This document shows, piece after piece, positions 14,201-25,278 of a DNA stretch of 64,000 nucleotides. Every line of letters begins with the position of its first letter. Positions within the stretch are counted from its first letter, which is position 1. Origin of the DNA: Microglena sp. YARC. Lineage: Eukaryota > Chlorophyta > Chlorophyceae > Chlamydomonadales > Chlamydomonadaceae. The position numbers and the translations under genes are program-made. The notes under the pieces were generated by a model. That model was not told the DNA's origin, did not search any database, and worked only from the letters and a program-made list of their open reading frames with translations. The stretch spans positions 15,241,245 to 15,305,244 of the forward strand of contig CM039462.1 of NCBI GenBank assembly GCA_022414725.1, read 5' to 3'.

Positions 14201-15532
14201 TTCGCGAAAAACGCCAATATCATCAGTGCATCACACAGGCATCGTGTTATCCGGGTGGCTAGACTTCCTGAGATGGCTAGGAAAGACGATTCAGGTGTAA
14301 AGACAGAGGGTGGAGGAAAACTTCGCGCTTTGCGCCAGTATGATAGGATTACTACACGGGACTAATGATTGCCAGTGCCCGCGCTATCGCGGACAAAACT
14401 GAAGATGGACGGGGCTGGTTTGATAGTTACGGAAGGTCGGACAGACCTTCGTGGGATGGCAGTCTTTGCGTGTGCTCGCACATGGCGACGAAGTCTTCTA
14501 GGCTCACACCCCTTTCTGATGAGAGGTCATCTCCCGCTTGTGTGCTGTAGGAGTCGAAAAGTCCCTGTGCAACTTCAATGAACTTCGCTGAACTGGACTC
14601 CATTCTTCCGAAGTGCGATTGAAAAGGAGACGATAATGGGAGAGTGGAAGAGTGTTTCGGTTCGTTTAATTCCGCTGTTTCTGCTGTTGTCGAGACAAAA
14701 AACAAAGGAGAAGAGCGAAAATATCTGCACAGGTCCACTCTTGTTGAGGTAGTCACTGCACAGGTCCACTCTTGTTGAAATAGGACCTGGTCCGACGCCT
14801 ATGCCTACCTGGATGATATTGCAGCCATTTATGAAGAATATTATAGAAAAATATTTTCAGCACCTGTCAGCACTCTAATATCCACCTCTAATATTCACCT
14901 CGAATATCCACCGCACCTAAAATACTTGTATCCACCCCACCTAAAAATATCCCAAATATCTTCCTCTCATAATCTTCAGCAGGGGTGCTTTGTTGCTGAC
15001 CTGGAATGTCCACCAAAGGTCCACCTCAAATTTATCGGGACCACTTATGCCAGGCTGGAGGTCCAACGGGCTGGCCCTGCGGGGCGCGGGCCCTTGGTAT
15101 CAAGCAGGAGCCTTCGTCCGCCTTCGTCTCCAACGGGTCAAGCTCAAGTCCCCCGATGCGTCCCTCTCTCGTGGGGCACTCTTGTGCTCCCGGTGCGCGA
15201 TCCTATAAGCCATGCCGACGTGTGTTCGCTCCTTCTTTCTTCCTTCCTTTCTGTGGCTCTGTATGTCACCAATGTCTAGCTAGCTGGCTATTTTCTTTCT
15301 CATGTCTGGAGAAAAGAAAGGGAACGCATCCGCTGCGCTTCCCTTTCCTTTTTTTTGTCTGCTGTGTGCTTGTTTGGGCACTAGTCACGCCTGGTCTGGT
15401 CTCGTTCAGTCTTGTTTCTCTGGACCCTGCTTTTTCACGCGCGCTTGCCTAACCAAATCGTTCGTTCGCTTGCGCCCATGCCTGCAGAGGTTCTTCCAAG
15501 ACCACATCATGTGTGAGGACAGCGAGGTGATA

Positions 15533-15560
15533 AGCCCCCCCCCCCCCCCCCCCCCCCCCT
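15533..15560 (+). repeat. Poly-C tract
   Basis: C run of about 25 bases. At 15690-15800 there is a CCCGCGGGCACACTTGGAGT segment followed by ATC/CATCA repeats; the same pairing of motif and ATC microsatellite occurs at 49240-49300 and, diverged, at 21405-21480 and 22030. Confidence 0.85.
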
Positions 15561-16084
15561 CCTGTGAACAAGTCCTATCCAGCGTCGCAAGCGACTCGGG
15601 AAATTGGCGGGGTGTTTTGGCAACGGAACTACAGGTGGCAACGCTGGAGCTGACCAAAGCCAGTTAGTTGTGAACTATGAGTGACTAGTCCACAACCCGC
15701 GGGCACACTTGGAGTCCAGCAGGGCACCATGAAAAATGCAATCACCATCATCATCAACATCATCACATCATCATCGGTCATCACTATACTACTATAGGCA
15801 GGCAGCCGCACCTCACATTCAACGCGTGTCGTTCCATAGGTCACACTTCCACCAGCACTAAGCCGGACCACAACACCACATGACGACAACACTTTGGATT
15901 GCAACGACATATTTTTTCCTGGGTTGCCTGTGGTTGCCGAAGGCAGAGTAGGGAGGGGCCAAGGCAGAAGAGGGAAGGGCAAAAACAGAGGAGGGTCCGA
16001 GGAAGGAGTGGGTAAAAATATTGCTCAGTCTGTGGACCCCACTTGGGTCGTAAGAGCGGTGAGCACATGTAGGGGAAGTGCCGG

Positions 16085-16200
16085 AGTGCCCATGTATTTT
16101 ACAGTCCAGGGGTAGGCCAAATAGACAAATGGGACTTGCCCAACCGTATAGGAAGGGCTTAGAAAGAAAAAGCACTAATGAACTAAACCCCAAACAATCA
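16085..16200 (-). repeat. Dispersed repeat family R1, copy 2
   Basis: Reverse complement of the 4975-5103 repeat: TTTACAGTCCAGGGGTAGGC, GGGACTTGCCCAACCGTATA and CCCCAAACAATCATTTTACC. Confidence 0.7.
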
Positions 16201-16436
16201 TTTTACCGACCTGAGTTTGTGCTACAGTGATCATTTTATTATACAATATAATTGCCCATATTGCAGACTCTGTTGAGGTAATACTAATAACCGAATGAAG
16301 ATATGGGAATGCACTGAGCATTATGCGTGTTGGTAATGCCAAGCAGTAAAGTTCCTTGATCTCGGGTGCTTTTATAGACGTTATTGGGGTGCTCCAATTG
16401 CTGGGCACTATAGGTGCTAGTAGTTTACCCAACAGG

Positions 16437-16955
16437 GCTCTATACCAGGGAACTAGCACAGACCGTGCCCCCCATCCCCCCCAACACCCCTCATTCTTTT
16501 AGATTCCCCCAGCTACAGTGTGTTGGTGCTTCCTAACTGGGGTGAAAACCCCCCGTAGTAAGATGCATTGGCATGATGTGGCCACGCCCATGGTGTTATT
16601 GTCCGTTGCGTCGGACACTGAGTTGGCATAGTGCACGCGTGGTCCTGGACTCCTGGTGCTCCAGGACCCGGGTCGCCTGCCGCCAGGCCATAGGCTAGCT
16701 ATGGCCTGCACGTGTCTTCAGAATCTTCCTGGAGACTTCCTATTCTATATAGCCGCACGAGTTGCGATGCCAAGCTATCTGCTCTTCAGTCTTCACTGTG
16801 TAACGACTCTATCGATTGAAACATGGCACCGTAGATTCTTTTTTTTGATGAGGCGGTCCACTGTGACTACTGCTAGCTCCGGGTTACGCAGTGTTGTCCT
16901 TAATTTCACGTCCTGTGAGTGCCTGCATTACACGGATGTAACAATTTCAATTTCA
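16437..16955 (+). mobile_element. 5'-truncated LINE 3' end, same family as the element at 26300-37577
   Basis: It matches the 3' UTR at 37296-37577: GGGAACTAGCACAGACCGT, GTTGGTGCTTCC, GGGGTGAAAACCCCCCGT, GGCATGATGTGGC, CACGTCCTGTGAGT and the terminal ACGGATGTAACAATTTCAAT. It has an extra 130 bases or so around 16640-16800 relative to the long copy. Short 3' fragments are typical of incomplete target-primed reverse transcription. Confidence 0.75.
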
Positions 16956-17387
16956 ACTTGTAGTTTACATACTGCACTTGCCTGCCTGGCCTTACAGACC
17001 TTGAGTCAGCCCTCCTAAGTTTTGTTTCTATCTTTTTACCCAGACATCCAAATGACATTCTGAGACCAACCACGAGTAGGCTAGGGCAGTCTATTGGAAC
17101 CACTTTGGACCTCGTGCAATAAGTATCTAGCCCCTGAATGTGTGTGTGTGTGTGGGGATGAATGGAGATCCTCCGCCCCCTGCAAAGGTGAGGGCTGACT
17201 ACGGTACTTGCCTACTTGGGCAACCCAAAGGGGGTGCAGAACAGATTTTTGGCTATCCACAATCCCTATGTGGGAATTCCGAGGATGCCATTATGTGCGC
17301 CATATTGTAACCCACTACCCCCCCAGCATCCATACCTAAGTTTTTTCAAAAAGGGGTATTTGATTTTCGTATTTCTATTTAGGGAGG

Positions 17388-17414
17388 CGGGGGGGGGGGG
17401 GGGGGGGGGGGGGG
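17388..17414 (+). repeat. Poly-G run
   Basis: About 25 G after GGAGGCG. A fragment of the S2 repeat with GTTGTGAAAGGACTTTCACC follows at 17453. Confidence 0.9.
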
Positions 17415-17599
17415 GTTAGCCCCCCAGGTTTTTTTAGACATTTTTTTTTAAGTTGTGAAAGGACTTTCACCCCATGTGGCCGCATGTGGGGACTGATTTG
17501 TTCTTTTCTCCTCCGGCCTTAATGTATTTTGGAGGCCAGGGCTCCTCCTGGTTTGCGTTTACATTTTTTTCTGAGTATCAGTGGTCATTTTATGTTTAC

Positions 17600-17745
17600 T
17601 GCCTAAGACGGCGAGCAGCCGAATTGCTGGCAGAAGCTATGCAACCAAGTTCATGGTGGTTGGCCCCAGTGAAAGCACACGGACTGGCCCCCTCAACCTC
17701 ACGCCTCGTAATAAGGCGTACTATTTATGTATTTATTTAACCAAG
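17600..17745 (+). repeat. Dispersed repeat family R3
   Basis: GACGGCGAGCAGCC, AACCAAGTTCA and CCTCACGCCTCGTAATAAGG are shared with 17955-18012 (first part) and, inverted, with 7915-7985 (last part). A related CTCACGCCTGTGGCATGGCG occurs at 20180. Confidence 0.55.
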
Positions 17746-17875
17746 TTCAAGCTAAGGCGAAAATCCTTCTTGCAAAAAAAACAAATGTCGGATGTGCTGT
17801 CCACCAGGGTTCTTCAGGAGTACCTCAGCTCTGCGTCTTGACGCAATCGAACCAGCATAGCCTGAACAACCCTGC

Positions 17876-17908
17876 GGTCCAATGTCCACCCGTCCAGGCT
17901 GGAGTGTT
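17876..17908 (-). repeat. Copy of the terminal coding end of the coiled-coil gene
   Basis: GTCCACCCGTCCAGGCTGGA repeats 18029-18048, which encodes the last dozen residues of the gene at 18015-23816. It lies downstream of that gene's stop codon. Confidence 0.6.
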
Positions 17909-18014
17909 GGATCAAATATATGTCGATAGTAATGCTTTGCTTTGTATTGATTATGTTACTGTCGAAGACGGCGAGCAGCCTTGTAGGCTGGAGCCATGTA
18001 ACCAAGTTCAAGTC

Positions 18015-21000
18015 CTATCTTAGGTGCTGTCCACCCGTCCAGACTGGAGTTACTCTTTGCCCTCCCCTGTGCAAGATAAAAGCGCTATCTTTGGCCTGGT
18101 GCTCCTCTTCCTGTACTTGACGCACTCTTGCCATGTGGGCTGCAGTACCTTTCAGCAGCCGGTTGGGATCTGAGCGTGCCTCCACATGCACCTGCAGATC
18201 CCCAAATCAGGGTGTGAATGTGTCCGTGGATGGTAGGGGGGGTGGGGGAGGTCAGGGAGTGTATGTGTGTATATGGTGTGTGTGGTGTGGTGGGGGGGGG
18301 TAGTGGTGGGGAGGTCAGGGAGTGTACGTGTATATGTGTGTATGTCAGGGGGGGGGGTGGGGTGGGATTCATCACCTGCAGATCCAAAACGAAAAAACAC
18401 TTAATCACAAATTGAAAGCAATTAATAGCGAAAAACAGTTAATCCAAAAGTGAAAATAGTAATAATCGTACAATTATCCATGTAGCATGTACTCAGGGCC
18501 TCTGTTGATAAAGCGATTTGTTGGGGCCCAGTTCACCAGTAATTGTTTTTGCTTTAGCCTTTCCTGATATCGAGATGCGTAAATAGTTGAACCTAGAGCT
18601 TTTCTTTTCCACTGCTTGCCTATCTGTCTGCCTGTATAGCTGTCTATCTAGCTTCCATCCCGCCTGTCTGCCTGTCTATCTGCCTGTCTGTCTATCTGCC
18701 TGCCCCCCTGTCTAGCTCTCTGTCTAGCTACCTACCTGTCTGTCTACCTGTCTGCCTGCCCCGCTTTTCCTGCCTTTAAGTCTAGCTGCCCGCCTGCCCA
18801 GTCCCCTTCCCTGTCTAGTGGGGGCCTGCCCCGCCTGCCTCCTCTGCCTGCCTGTCTTGTCTACCTGTCTGCTGCCTAGTCGCCTATCTGCCTGCCTGCC
18901 TAGCTGCCTGCTTGTCTGTCTGTTTAGCTGTCTGCCTGTCTGTCTGTCTAGCTGTATGTCTGCCTGTTTTGTCTAGCTGCTTGCTTGTCTGGTCTAGCTG
19001 CCTGGCTTGTCAGGTCTAGTTGTCTACCTGCCATTCTTTTCTGCCTGCATGTTCTAGCTGTCCGCCCGCCTGTCTAGCTGACTGTCTGTTCTGTTTTAGC
19101 TGCCTGCCTGTCTGTTAAGCTGTCTGCCTACCCGCCTTTCTGCCAGCATGTCTGGCTGCCCGACCGCCAGTCTGCCTCCCTGTCTAGCTGCCTGCACCAT
19201 CTGCCTCTCTTGGCTGCCTAGCCTACCTGCCTGTCTACTGCCTATCTAGCTGCCGAGCTGCCTGCCTGTCTAGCTGTCTGCCTGTCTGTTTAGCCGCCTG
19301 TCTGTTATATGCCACTCCTAGGGTCACCAAGCACGGAATCATATGATGTGTTGATATGTCATACTATACCGCCTGTCTGTTATGACTCCTAGGGTTGCCA
19401 AGAACGAAATCATACGATACGATGATATGTCGTGCCATATATCGTACAGGTAGTAGTAGGATATTGACAACCATACTAAGCCCCCCTTACCCCTTATCCC
19501 CCCCCCCCCCCCCCACACACACAACACACTATTACACAACCTTTTCAAGAATCCTGTTTTGTGCTATCTGCCGTTGCATCTGTTTCTCCTCTTTAATTGT
19601 CAGAAGCTCTTGTCGCCTGGCCACAGCGGCGCTGTTGCGCTCTCTCACCTATGCAGATTGTGTGTGGTGTGTGTGTGTGTGGTGTGCGTGAAAAAACTGG
19701 ATATGCACGGTAGACTGGTCATGGTCAGTAGCTCTTGTCTCCTGGCCACAGCTCGGCGCTTAGTTGCGCTCTCTCACCTATGCAGATTGTGTGTGGTGTG
19801 TGTGTGTGTGGTGTGCGTGAAAAAACTGGATATGCACGGTAGACTGGTCATGGTCAGTAGCTCTTGTCTCCTGGCCACAGCGGCGTAGTTGCGCTCTCTC
19901 ACCTATGCATGTTGACACATACATTGGTGGTGGGGAATCAAGTTTCGACTCTGGCTGCATAGTATCACCCAGTCAACGATCAGACGGGTCTGAAGTTCGA
20001 GCCCTGGCCAGGTTCACGAAATCTCAGATTTTCCGCCTTGAAAGAGGTAGAGAACTTCCCTCCGTGCTGTCGCGCGATGGTCCAAGCTCAGACGCAGAGG
20101 GTCTGCGAGTCCAAATAAACCCAGCATTGTAACTATTCTCCAGTGTGTACACATGCATGGAAACGGGAGGGTTCCTTCAATCTCACGCCTGTGGCATGGC
20201 GTACTAATTTTAAAATTTTTTTTTTTTTTCATTTTTTTTGGTGGTGGGGTGTCCCAGAAGTATGATGACGCATTTGTTTTGAATGCTTTGGCCGCAGTTT
20301 GTTGCGCCTCTCTCACCTATGCAGATTGGCACCATACATGTTTTATCATTTTCCTATTTTCTTTTTCTCTTCTTTTTGTTTATATTGTTGATGTTCATGA
20401 AGTCAACCCCTTGACTCTCTCATCTATGCACATTGGCACATAATTACATACATGTTTCTATCCCTTTTCCTATTTATTTTCTCTTTTTGTTTTGTTTGTG
20501 ATGTTCATAAGCCCCCCTTGACTCTCTCATCTATGCACATTGGCACATAATTACATACATGTTTTTATCCTTTTCCTTATTATTTTTTCTCCTTTTTGCT
20601 TTGTTTTGTGAATGTTCATAAAGCCCCCTTGAATCTTCTCATCTATGGCACATTGGCACATAATTACATACAATGTTTTTATCCCCCTTTTCCTATTTAT
20701 TTTCTCTTTTGCTTTGTTTGTGATGATTTTCATAAGTCCCCCTTGACCTCTCTCTCACCTATGCACATTGGCACATAATTAAAACCATACATGTTTTTAT
20801 CCCTTTTCCTATTTATTTTCTCTTTTTGTTTTGTTTGTGATGTTCATAAGTCCCCCTTGACTCTCTCATCTATGCACATTGGCACATAATTACATACATG
20901 TTTTTATCCCTTTTCCTATTTATTTTCACTCTTTGTTTTGTTTGTGATGTTTTTCATTAAGTCCCTCCTTGACTCTCTCACTCTATGCCAGATAATTGGC

Positions 21001-23816
21001 CCACATAAAACATGTTTGTATCCTTTTTCCCCTTAATATTTCAATTCTCTCTTATTGTTTTGGTTTGTGATGTTTATAAGTTCCCCCTTGGACTCTCTCA
21101 CCTATGCACATTGGCACATACATGTTTTTATCCTTCTTCCTATTTCAATTCTCTTTTTTGTTTGTTTGTGACGTTCATATGTCCGCCCTCTTGACTCTCT
21201 CACCTATACAGATTTGGACACATACTTGTTTTTTATCCTTTTTCCCTATTTCTTTTTTCTTTTCGTGATGTTCATAAGTCCCTCTTGACTCTTTGTCACC
21301 TATGCAGATTGACACACACATGGTTTTTATAATTCCCCCATTTATTTCTTCTCTCTATTTTCGTTCGTTACGTTCAATTAGTCCCTCTTGACTCTGTCAA
21401 CCTCCAGGCCTGCGGGCTCACCTTTGGACATTTGGAGTCCCCAGCAGGGAAACCCCCAAGGAATAATGTAATCCCCATCATCACCCTGATGTTAAACAGT
21501 CAATACGATTGCCTGGAGGCGCATGTTAAATGTAAATTCATATTAAATGTCAATTCAATTATTAAGTGTAATTCATATATTATAATGTAATTTATATTAA
21601 ATGTAATTCATATTTAAACTGTATATTCATATTAAAAGGATGAGGCTCATAGCTGATGATTAGCAAGCAATCTGATAAGTAAGTATATGTATAAGTATGC
21701 GTAGGTTGTATGTATATGCTATGCGTGCATGTATGCGTGCTTGCATGCGTTACATGTATGCGTACATGTTTGCCGTACTCCATGACTTATGACGTATATG
21801 TATGTGAATATGTGTTGCATGTTCAATATGTGTGTATGGGTACATCCCGGGGTGGAACAAACAAAATAATCCATATATACGCACCTTGTCTATTTGAGCC
21901 GGGTCAGGAGGCCGGTGTGTTGCTTGACGCATAGCTACAGCCCTGAGCTGCTGCTCGCGCTCCACGTGGGCCTGCAGAAGCAATACATCATCATAACGTT
22001 CACTCACCCAAAGCTGCATGCACATTAGGAGTCCAGGAGGGTACCCTCAGGAATGTAAAGCGTTCATCATCCAGTAGCCAAAGAAGCAATACCAATCATT
22101 TGTAACTAAGTCCCTTGAATCCATCAAGCTGCATGCACATTAAGTGTTCCATTATGGCACTAGACAAATGCCATCATCATCATTCATGATATCACCTTCT
22201 CACCATGTTATTGTATTCATGGCGCGGAGTAAGTATAGTAAAAAAAACACGAGACAAATGCCATCATCATCATCATCATTATCATCACTTCATCACCTCA
22301 CCATGTGTGTCTACATGCGCGCGGAGTTAAGTCTAGTAAAAAAACATGAGAACAAATGCCATCATCATCATCATCATTATCAACACCTTCACCATCACAT
22401 ATGCTGTCTTACATGGCTCGGAGTAAGTCATAGTAAAAAAAACACAGAGACAAATGCCATCATCATCATCATCATCATCACCTTCATCACCACCATGTGT
22501 GTCTACATGGCTCGGAGTAAGTATAGTAAAAAAACATGAGACAAATGCCATCATCATCATCATCATCACCTTCATCACCACCATATGTGTCTACATGGCT
22601 CGGAGTAAGTCTAGTAAAAAAACATGAGACAAATGCCATCATCATCATCATCATCATTATCATCACCACCATATGTGTCTACATGGCTCGGAGTATGTCT
22701 AGTAAAAAAAATGAGACAAATGCCATCATCGTCATCCATTATCATCACCTTATCATCACCATATAATGTCTAGGGACTGGATATCGTATGATTCTTGACC
22801 CGAAAAAAGGCGAGTAATTGAAATCATATGATATCATTACACATTTGCATCCATTTGATATTGTATACGAATGGCAACTTTAGCCTAGTCAGACTGCCGG
22901 CATCATATGATGCCTTTATATCATATTGCCATTCCCTGCATATATGTCCACGGCTTAAAGCCTCTTTCAGTGATGTACAATGGTCAAGTGGTAGACCAGA
23001 TCCCTAAAGAATGAAGAGTCGGGGGTTCGACTCCCCCTTCAGTCGCTCTTGGCGTTGCAGGTCGTCGGGTCTTACCGCGATGGTAGCTTGTCCAGTTGAG
23101 GTAGGAGATCGCTCCCCACCCGCGTACGACGGGCTCCCTTAACACCACGCCCCATCAGGCGTTATCATTACCTTTATCCACGGCTTAAAGCAAGCCTAGT
23201 AAGTTTGCAGTTTGCTTACCAATCTCATATAGTGTGGCGGATAACAATCCTCACCCCTGCCCCCTTCAAGGAGGTGAGGACTACCTGGAAACCTGGCAAA
23301 CTAAGCCCAATAGCCCCAAAGTCCAACCTTAAGCCTGAAAAATGGGCAAACCTTCTCCTCCTCTCTTCTCTCTCTTCTACTCTCTCTCTCTCTCTCTCTC
23401 TCTCTTTTTCTTCTCTCTCCTCCAATCGGGATGTTAGTTTATTATACACTTAATTTATAAAACAGATTATTGAAAAAAGGCAACTTTTATACTCACATGG
23501 TATATCATATAATTATTTTTGTTAATAACCCAATTTTTGTCGTATATTGTTCAATATCTTCTATATTTTTGTTTATAAATTCATGTGCTACTTTGTTTTC
23601 CTCTCTCTCTCATCTCTCTCTCTCTCTCTCTCTCTCTCCTCTCCTCCCCCTCTCTCCATCAAAACTGATGTAAATGTTATGTAACCAGAAGCTCAACCTT
23701 AGCCCTGACGGGGCCACCTCGAGTTTCCATCTTATTCATTCTCTGCGTTTCTTCAATCTCTATTCGTTTCCGCAGCTCTTCTTTCCGTTGCCCTCTTCGA
23801 GGCCGCCAGCCTCCAC
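18015..23816 (-). CDS. Charged coiled-coil protein, C-terminal part (four exons), CCDC112-like
   Basis: Minus-strand exons: 23816-23698, 21971-21885, 19648-19541, 18191-18015. All internal junctions are phase 0. Acceptors are TTTAG, TTCTGCAG, GCATAG and TCTGCAG; donors AAG|GTTGAG, AAG|GTGCGT, AAG|GTTGTG. Exon 1 enters with two leftover bases and gives RQRKEELRKRIEIEETQR. Exon 2 gives AHVEREQQLRAVAMRQ then PPDPAQIDK. Exon 3 gives VRERNSAAVARRQELL then EKQMQRQIAQNRILEK. Exon 4 gives SDPNRLLKGTAAHMARVR, then AFILHRGGQRVTPVW, and ends TAG at 18015. Joined part about 162 residues, mostly charged helix. A DPxRL-(K)-T segment followed by a C-terminal HR..PxW resembles CCDC112, a centriolar-satellite/ciliary protein; this is from motif memory and moderate. 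The 5' exons lie above 24.5 kb, in or beyond the gap. Donors with GTT are weak, and exon 4 could extend differently. Confidence 0.6.
18232..18360 (-). repeat. G/GT-rich tract (C/CA-rich on the gene's sense strand)
   Basis: Two units with GGTCAGGGAGTGTATGTGTG, each followed by G runs. It lies just upstream, in gene orientation, of the acceptor at 18191. Confidence 0.85.
18364..18390 (-). repeat. Copy of the last-exon acceptor of the coiled-coil gene
   Basis: CACCTGCAGATCCAAAAC repeats the acceptor region at 18188-18207 (CACCTGCAGATCCCCAAA). On the minus strand it is GGATCTGCAG|GTG with no open exon after it. Confidence 0.55.
18490..18560 (+). repeat. Dispersed repeat family R1, copy 3 (diverged)
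   Basis: ACTCAGGGCCTCTGTTGATA, AAGCGATTTGTTGGGGCCCA and GTTCACCAGTAATTG parallel 4965-5020. Confidence 0.5.
18600..19318 (+). repeat. CTGCCTGTCTAG minisatellite
   Basis: About 720 bases of irregular CTGCCTGTCTAGCTGTCTG units, in the last intron of the coiled-coil gene. Two AT-rich copies of CGCCTGTCTGTTATATGCCA / CCTAGGGT...ATCATATGAT follow to 19440. Confidence 0.9.
19500..19514 (+). repeat. Poly-C run with CA repeats (G/GT on the gene's sense strand)
   Basis: The run lies about 25 bases inside the intron after the exon-3 donor at 19540. Confidence 0.85.
19649..21320 (-). repeat. About 12 copies of the exon-3 acceptor and exon start of the coiled-coil gene
   Basis: The motif CTCTCTCACCTATGCAGATT, on the minus strand AATCTGCATAG|GTGAGAGAG, is the acceptor and first codons of the exon at 19648. 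It repeats at about 19770 and 19893 with a period near 123 bases that also carries AGCTCTTGTCTCCTGGCCAC (more of the exon). It then repeats about nine more times from 20310 to 21310 with a period near 115 bases, spaced by CATACATGTTTTTATCCCTT and TTGTGATGTTCATAAG. Only the 19648 copy opens into a full exon. Confidence 0.75.
22140..22770 (+). repeat. About 90-115-bp tandem repeat with embedded ATC microsatellite
   Basis: About seven units, each with CATGGCTCGGAGTAAGTCTA, AAAAAACATGAGACAAATGC and a CATCATCATC run ending CACCACCAT. His-, Ser- or Met-rich frames on both strands are artefacts. Confidence 0.9.
22970..23175 (+). mobile_element. tRNA-derived SINE-like element
   Basis: An A box TGGTCAAGTGG at 22981 and a B box GGTTCGACTCC at 23024 match the Pol III tRNA promoter consensus and are 43 bases apart. 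The B box sits in a stable arm GGGGGTTCGACTCCCCC. The body with GGTCGTCGGGTCTTACC, then GACGGGCTCCCTTAACACC and CATCAGGCGTTATCA is shared with 330-455. The head does not fold as a convincing complete tRNA. Confidence 0.65.
23340..23660 (+). repeat. Two CT-rich microsatellite tracts
   Basis: (CT)n at about 23350-23425 and 23603-23655, the latter just downstream of the donor of the exon at 23816-23698 in gene orientation. A partial copy of that exon's end (CAACCTTAAGCCTGA) is at 23322. Confidence 0.85.
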
Positions 23817-24099
23817 CTAAAGATTTTGAATATTTGAAGGTTAGTACGGAGAGCTGCCGGCCTGTACAAACATACTTGTAGAATTGGCTATTATTTTGGG
23901 GTTAATTGATTTTCTAGACCGCCCAGCCTCACCTATAAAAAATTAAATTGAAAATAAATAAACCAATAGTCTAGTTTTTGCTTGCAACTGGGGCAAACCA
24001 CCCAATAGGGAAGGACGAGTACATGTACATGTGATGATGTCTTGAAATCGCATTGGTGTGGGGGTGGGGGGGGCTGCCATTCCCCGATGTTCGACTGCT

Positions 24100-24450
24100 T
24101 AGATATAATCCCTTTCTCTTTCTGTTTGCCTCTCAGCCGCATCCTCACCTAAACAAATATTCGAAATTTGAAAAATAGCACGAGCTACCGCTGTTACATA
24201 CATACGTAGAATGGCTATTTTTGGGGGGGTGTTTGATTTCCCAGGACTGCAACTACGCTCTTCTTTCCGTTGCCTCTCAGCCGCAGCCTCACCTTACGGA
24301 TATATAAATAGTCGTTTGCTTGCACTGGGGCGGCAAACCACCAACAGGGGGGGGGGGGGGGGCATCCCTTTATTTCTTTACTGAATATCTCTTCTTTCTT
24401 GTTTGCCTCTTAGCCGCAGCCTCGCCTTAACAAAAATCAAAAATCTGAAA
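24100..24450 (-). repeat. Three copies of the exon-1 acceptor and exon start of the coiled-coil gene
   Basis: Minus-strand starts at 24148, 24292 and 24425 read (T/A)AG|GTGAGGCTGCGGCTGAGAGG and continue CAACGGAAAGAAGAG in the second copy. That matches the exon starting at 23816. The copies code EAAAERQRKEE, which looks less eroded than the start of the open exon itself. Period about 140 bases; each ends in unrelated intron sequence. Confidence 0.75.
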
Positions 24451-24489
24451 AGCCTCACCTACATTCATTTCATTGGATGTCTTCAGGGT

Positions 24490-25278
24490 TGTCAAGTAAT
24501 ATGTACCAATCCAACCCAACCCTGCTCAACCCAACCCAACCCAGGCTGTCAACCCCAACTTCTGGTGAAACCCAAACCAACCCAGCTCGACCCCCAACCC
24601 AACCCCAACGCTGCCACCCTGCAATTCAGAGGCCTTCACTTGAGTTTGCTCGAGGCTTGAGGGATGCATTTTTTGCTGTCGCCTTCTAACTCGTCCACCC
24701 CAACTACCCACCCCACCCCACACCCACAAGGCTTGCTTACATTTTCTCTGCATTGATATCTTTAGGGTTGTCAAGTAATATGTATATATCTATCGTATTA
24801 TAGGTATATTCAGGTATATTGTATTATGATAAATAGACGACATCTTATATATTCACAATTATCATGCGATATATCAATATATCGCTACAAATACATCGTA
24901 CGCTGTCGAAACATGTTTTGTTTTGAACATCTGACATATCATTTGATATATTGACGGTATACGGCGAAGTATTTTCTACAGTATTTCGTTTTGGACGGAC
25001 GCAGGGAATGGTGCTGAGTTAGAATCAACCTAACGGGTGCGCTTTAGTGCCCTCGCGGTCGCTGGTTCAACGCCAACTAAAGATAACTCTGGACCAACAA
25101 TAACCCCTACCTTACACAAGTCTCTACCTATCACCCTCTCCAATCATTTGCCAGCATCATCCCAGTGCAGCTCCCTGAGACTGCCCTGTTGCCCTTTTTG
25201 TCCTCCCACATCGCAACCATCTCTTTTTACCTCAGAAGTTTGCACTCTTCAAGATTATCATGCATGCTAATCTCTCTT
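24490..25278. other. No gene recognised
   Basis: CAACCC-rich sequence at 24510-24610, a duplicated AGGGTTGTCAAGTAATATGT at 24484 and 24761, then AT-rich unique sequence up to the assembly gap. Confidence 0.5.

Noticed and set aside
14427..14756. 109-codon minus frame with SLEDFVAMCEHTQRLPSHE
   Set aside because: Reads like a possible first exon, but no splice partner, repeat copy or family was found.
15487..15528. Possible plus-strand micro-exon RFFQDHIMCEDSE between CTGCAG and GTGATA
   Set aside because: Too short, with no neighbouring exon in phase.
22970..23050. Functional tRNA gene
   Set aside because: The boxes are good but the acceptor and anticodon arms do not fold convincingly, and the body is shared with a dispersed repeat.
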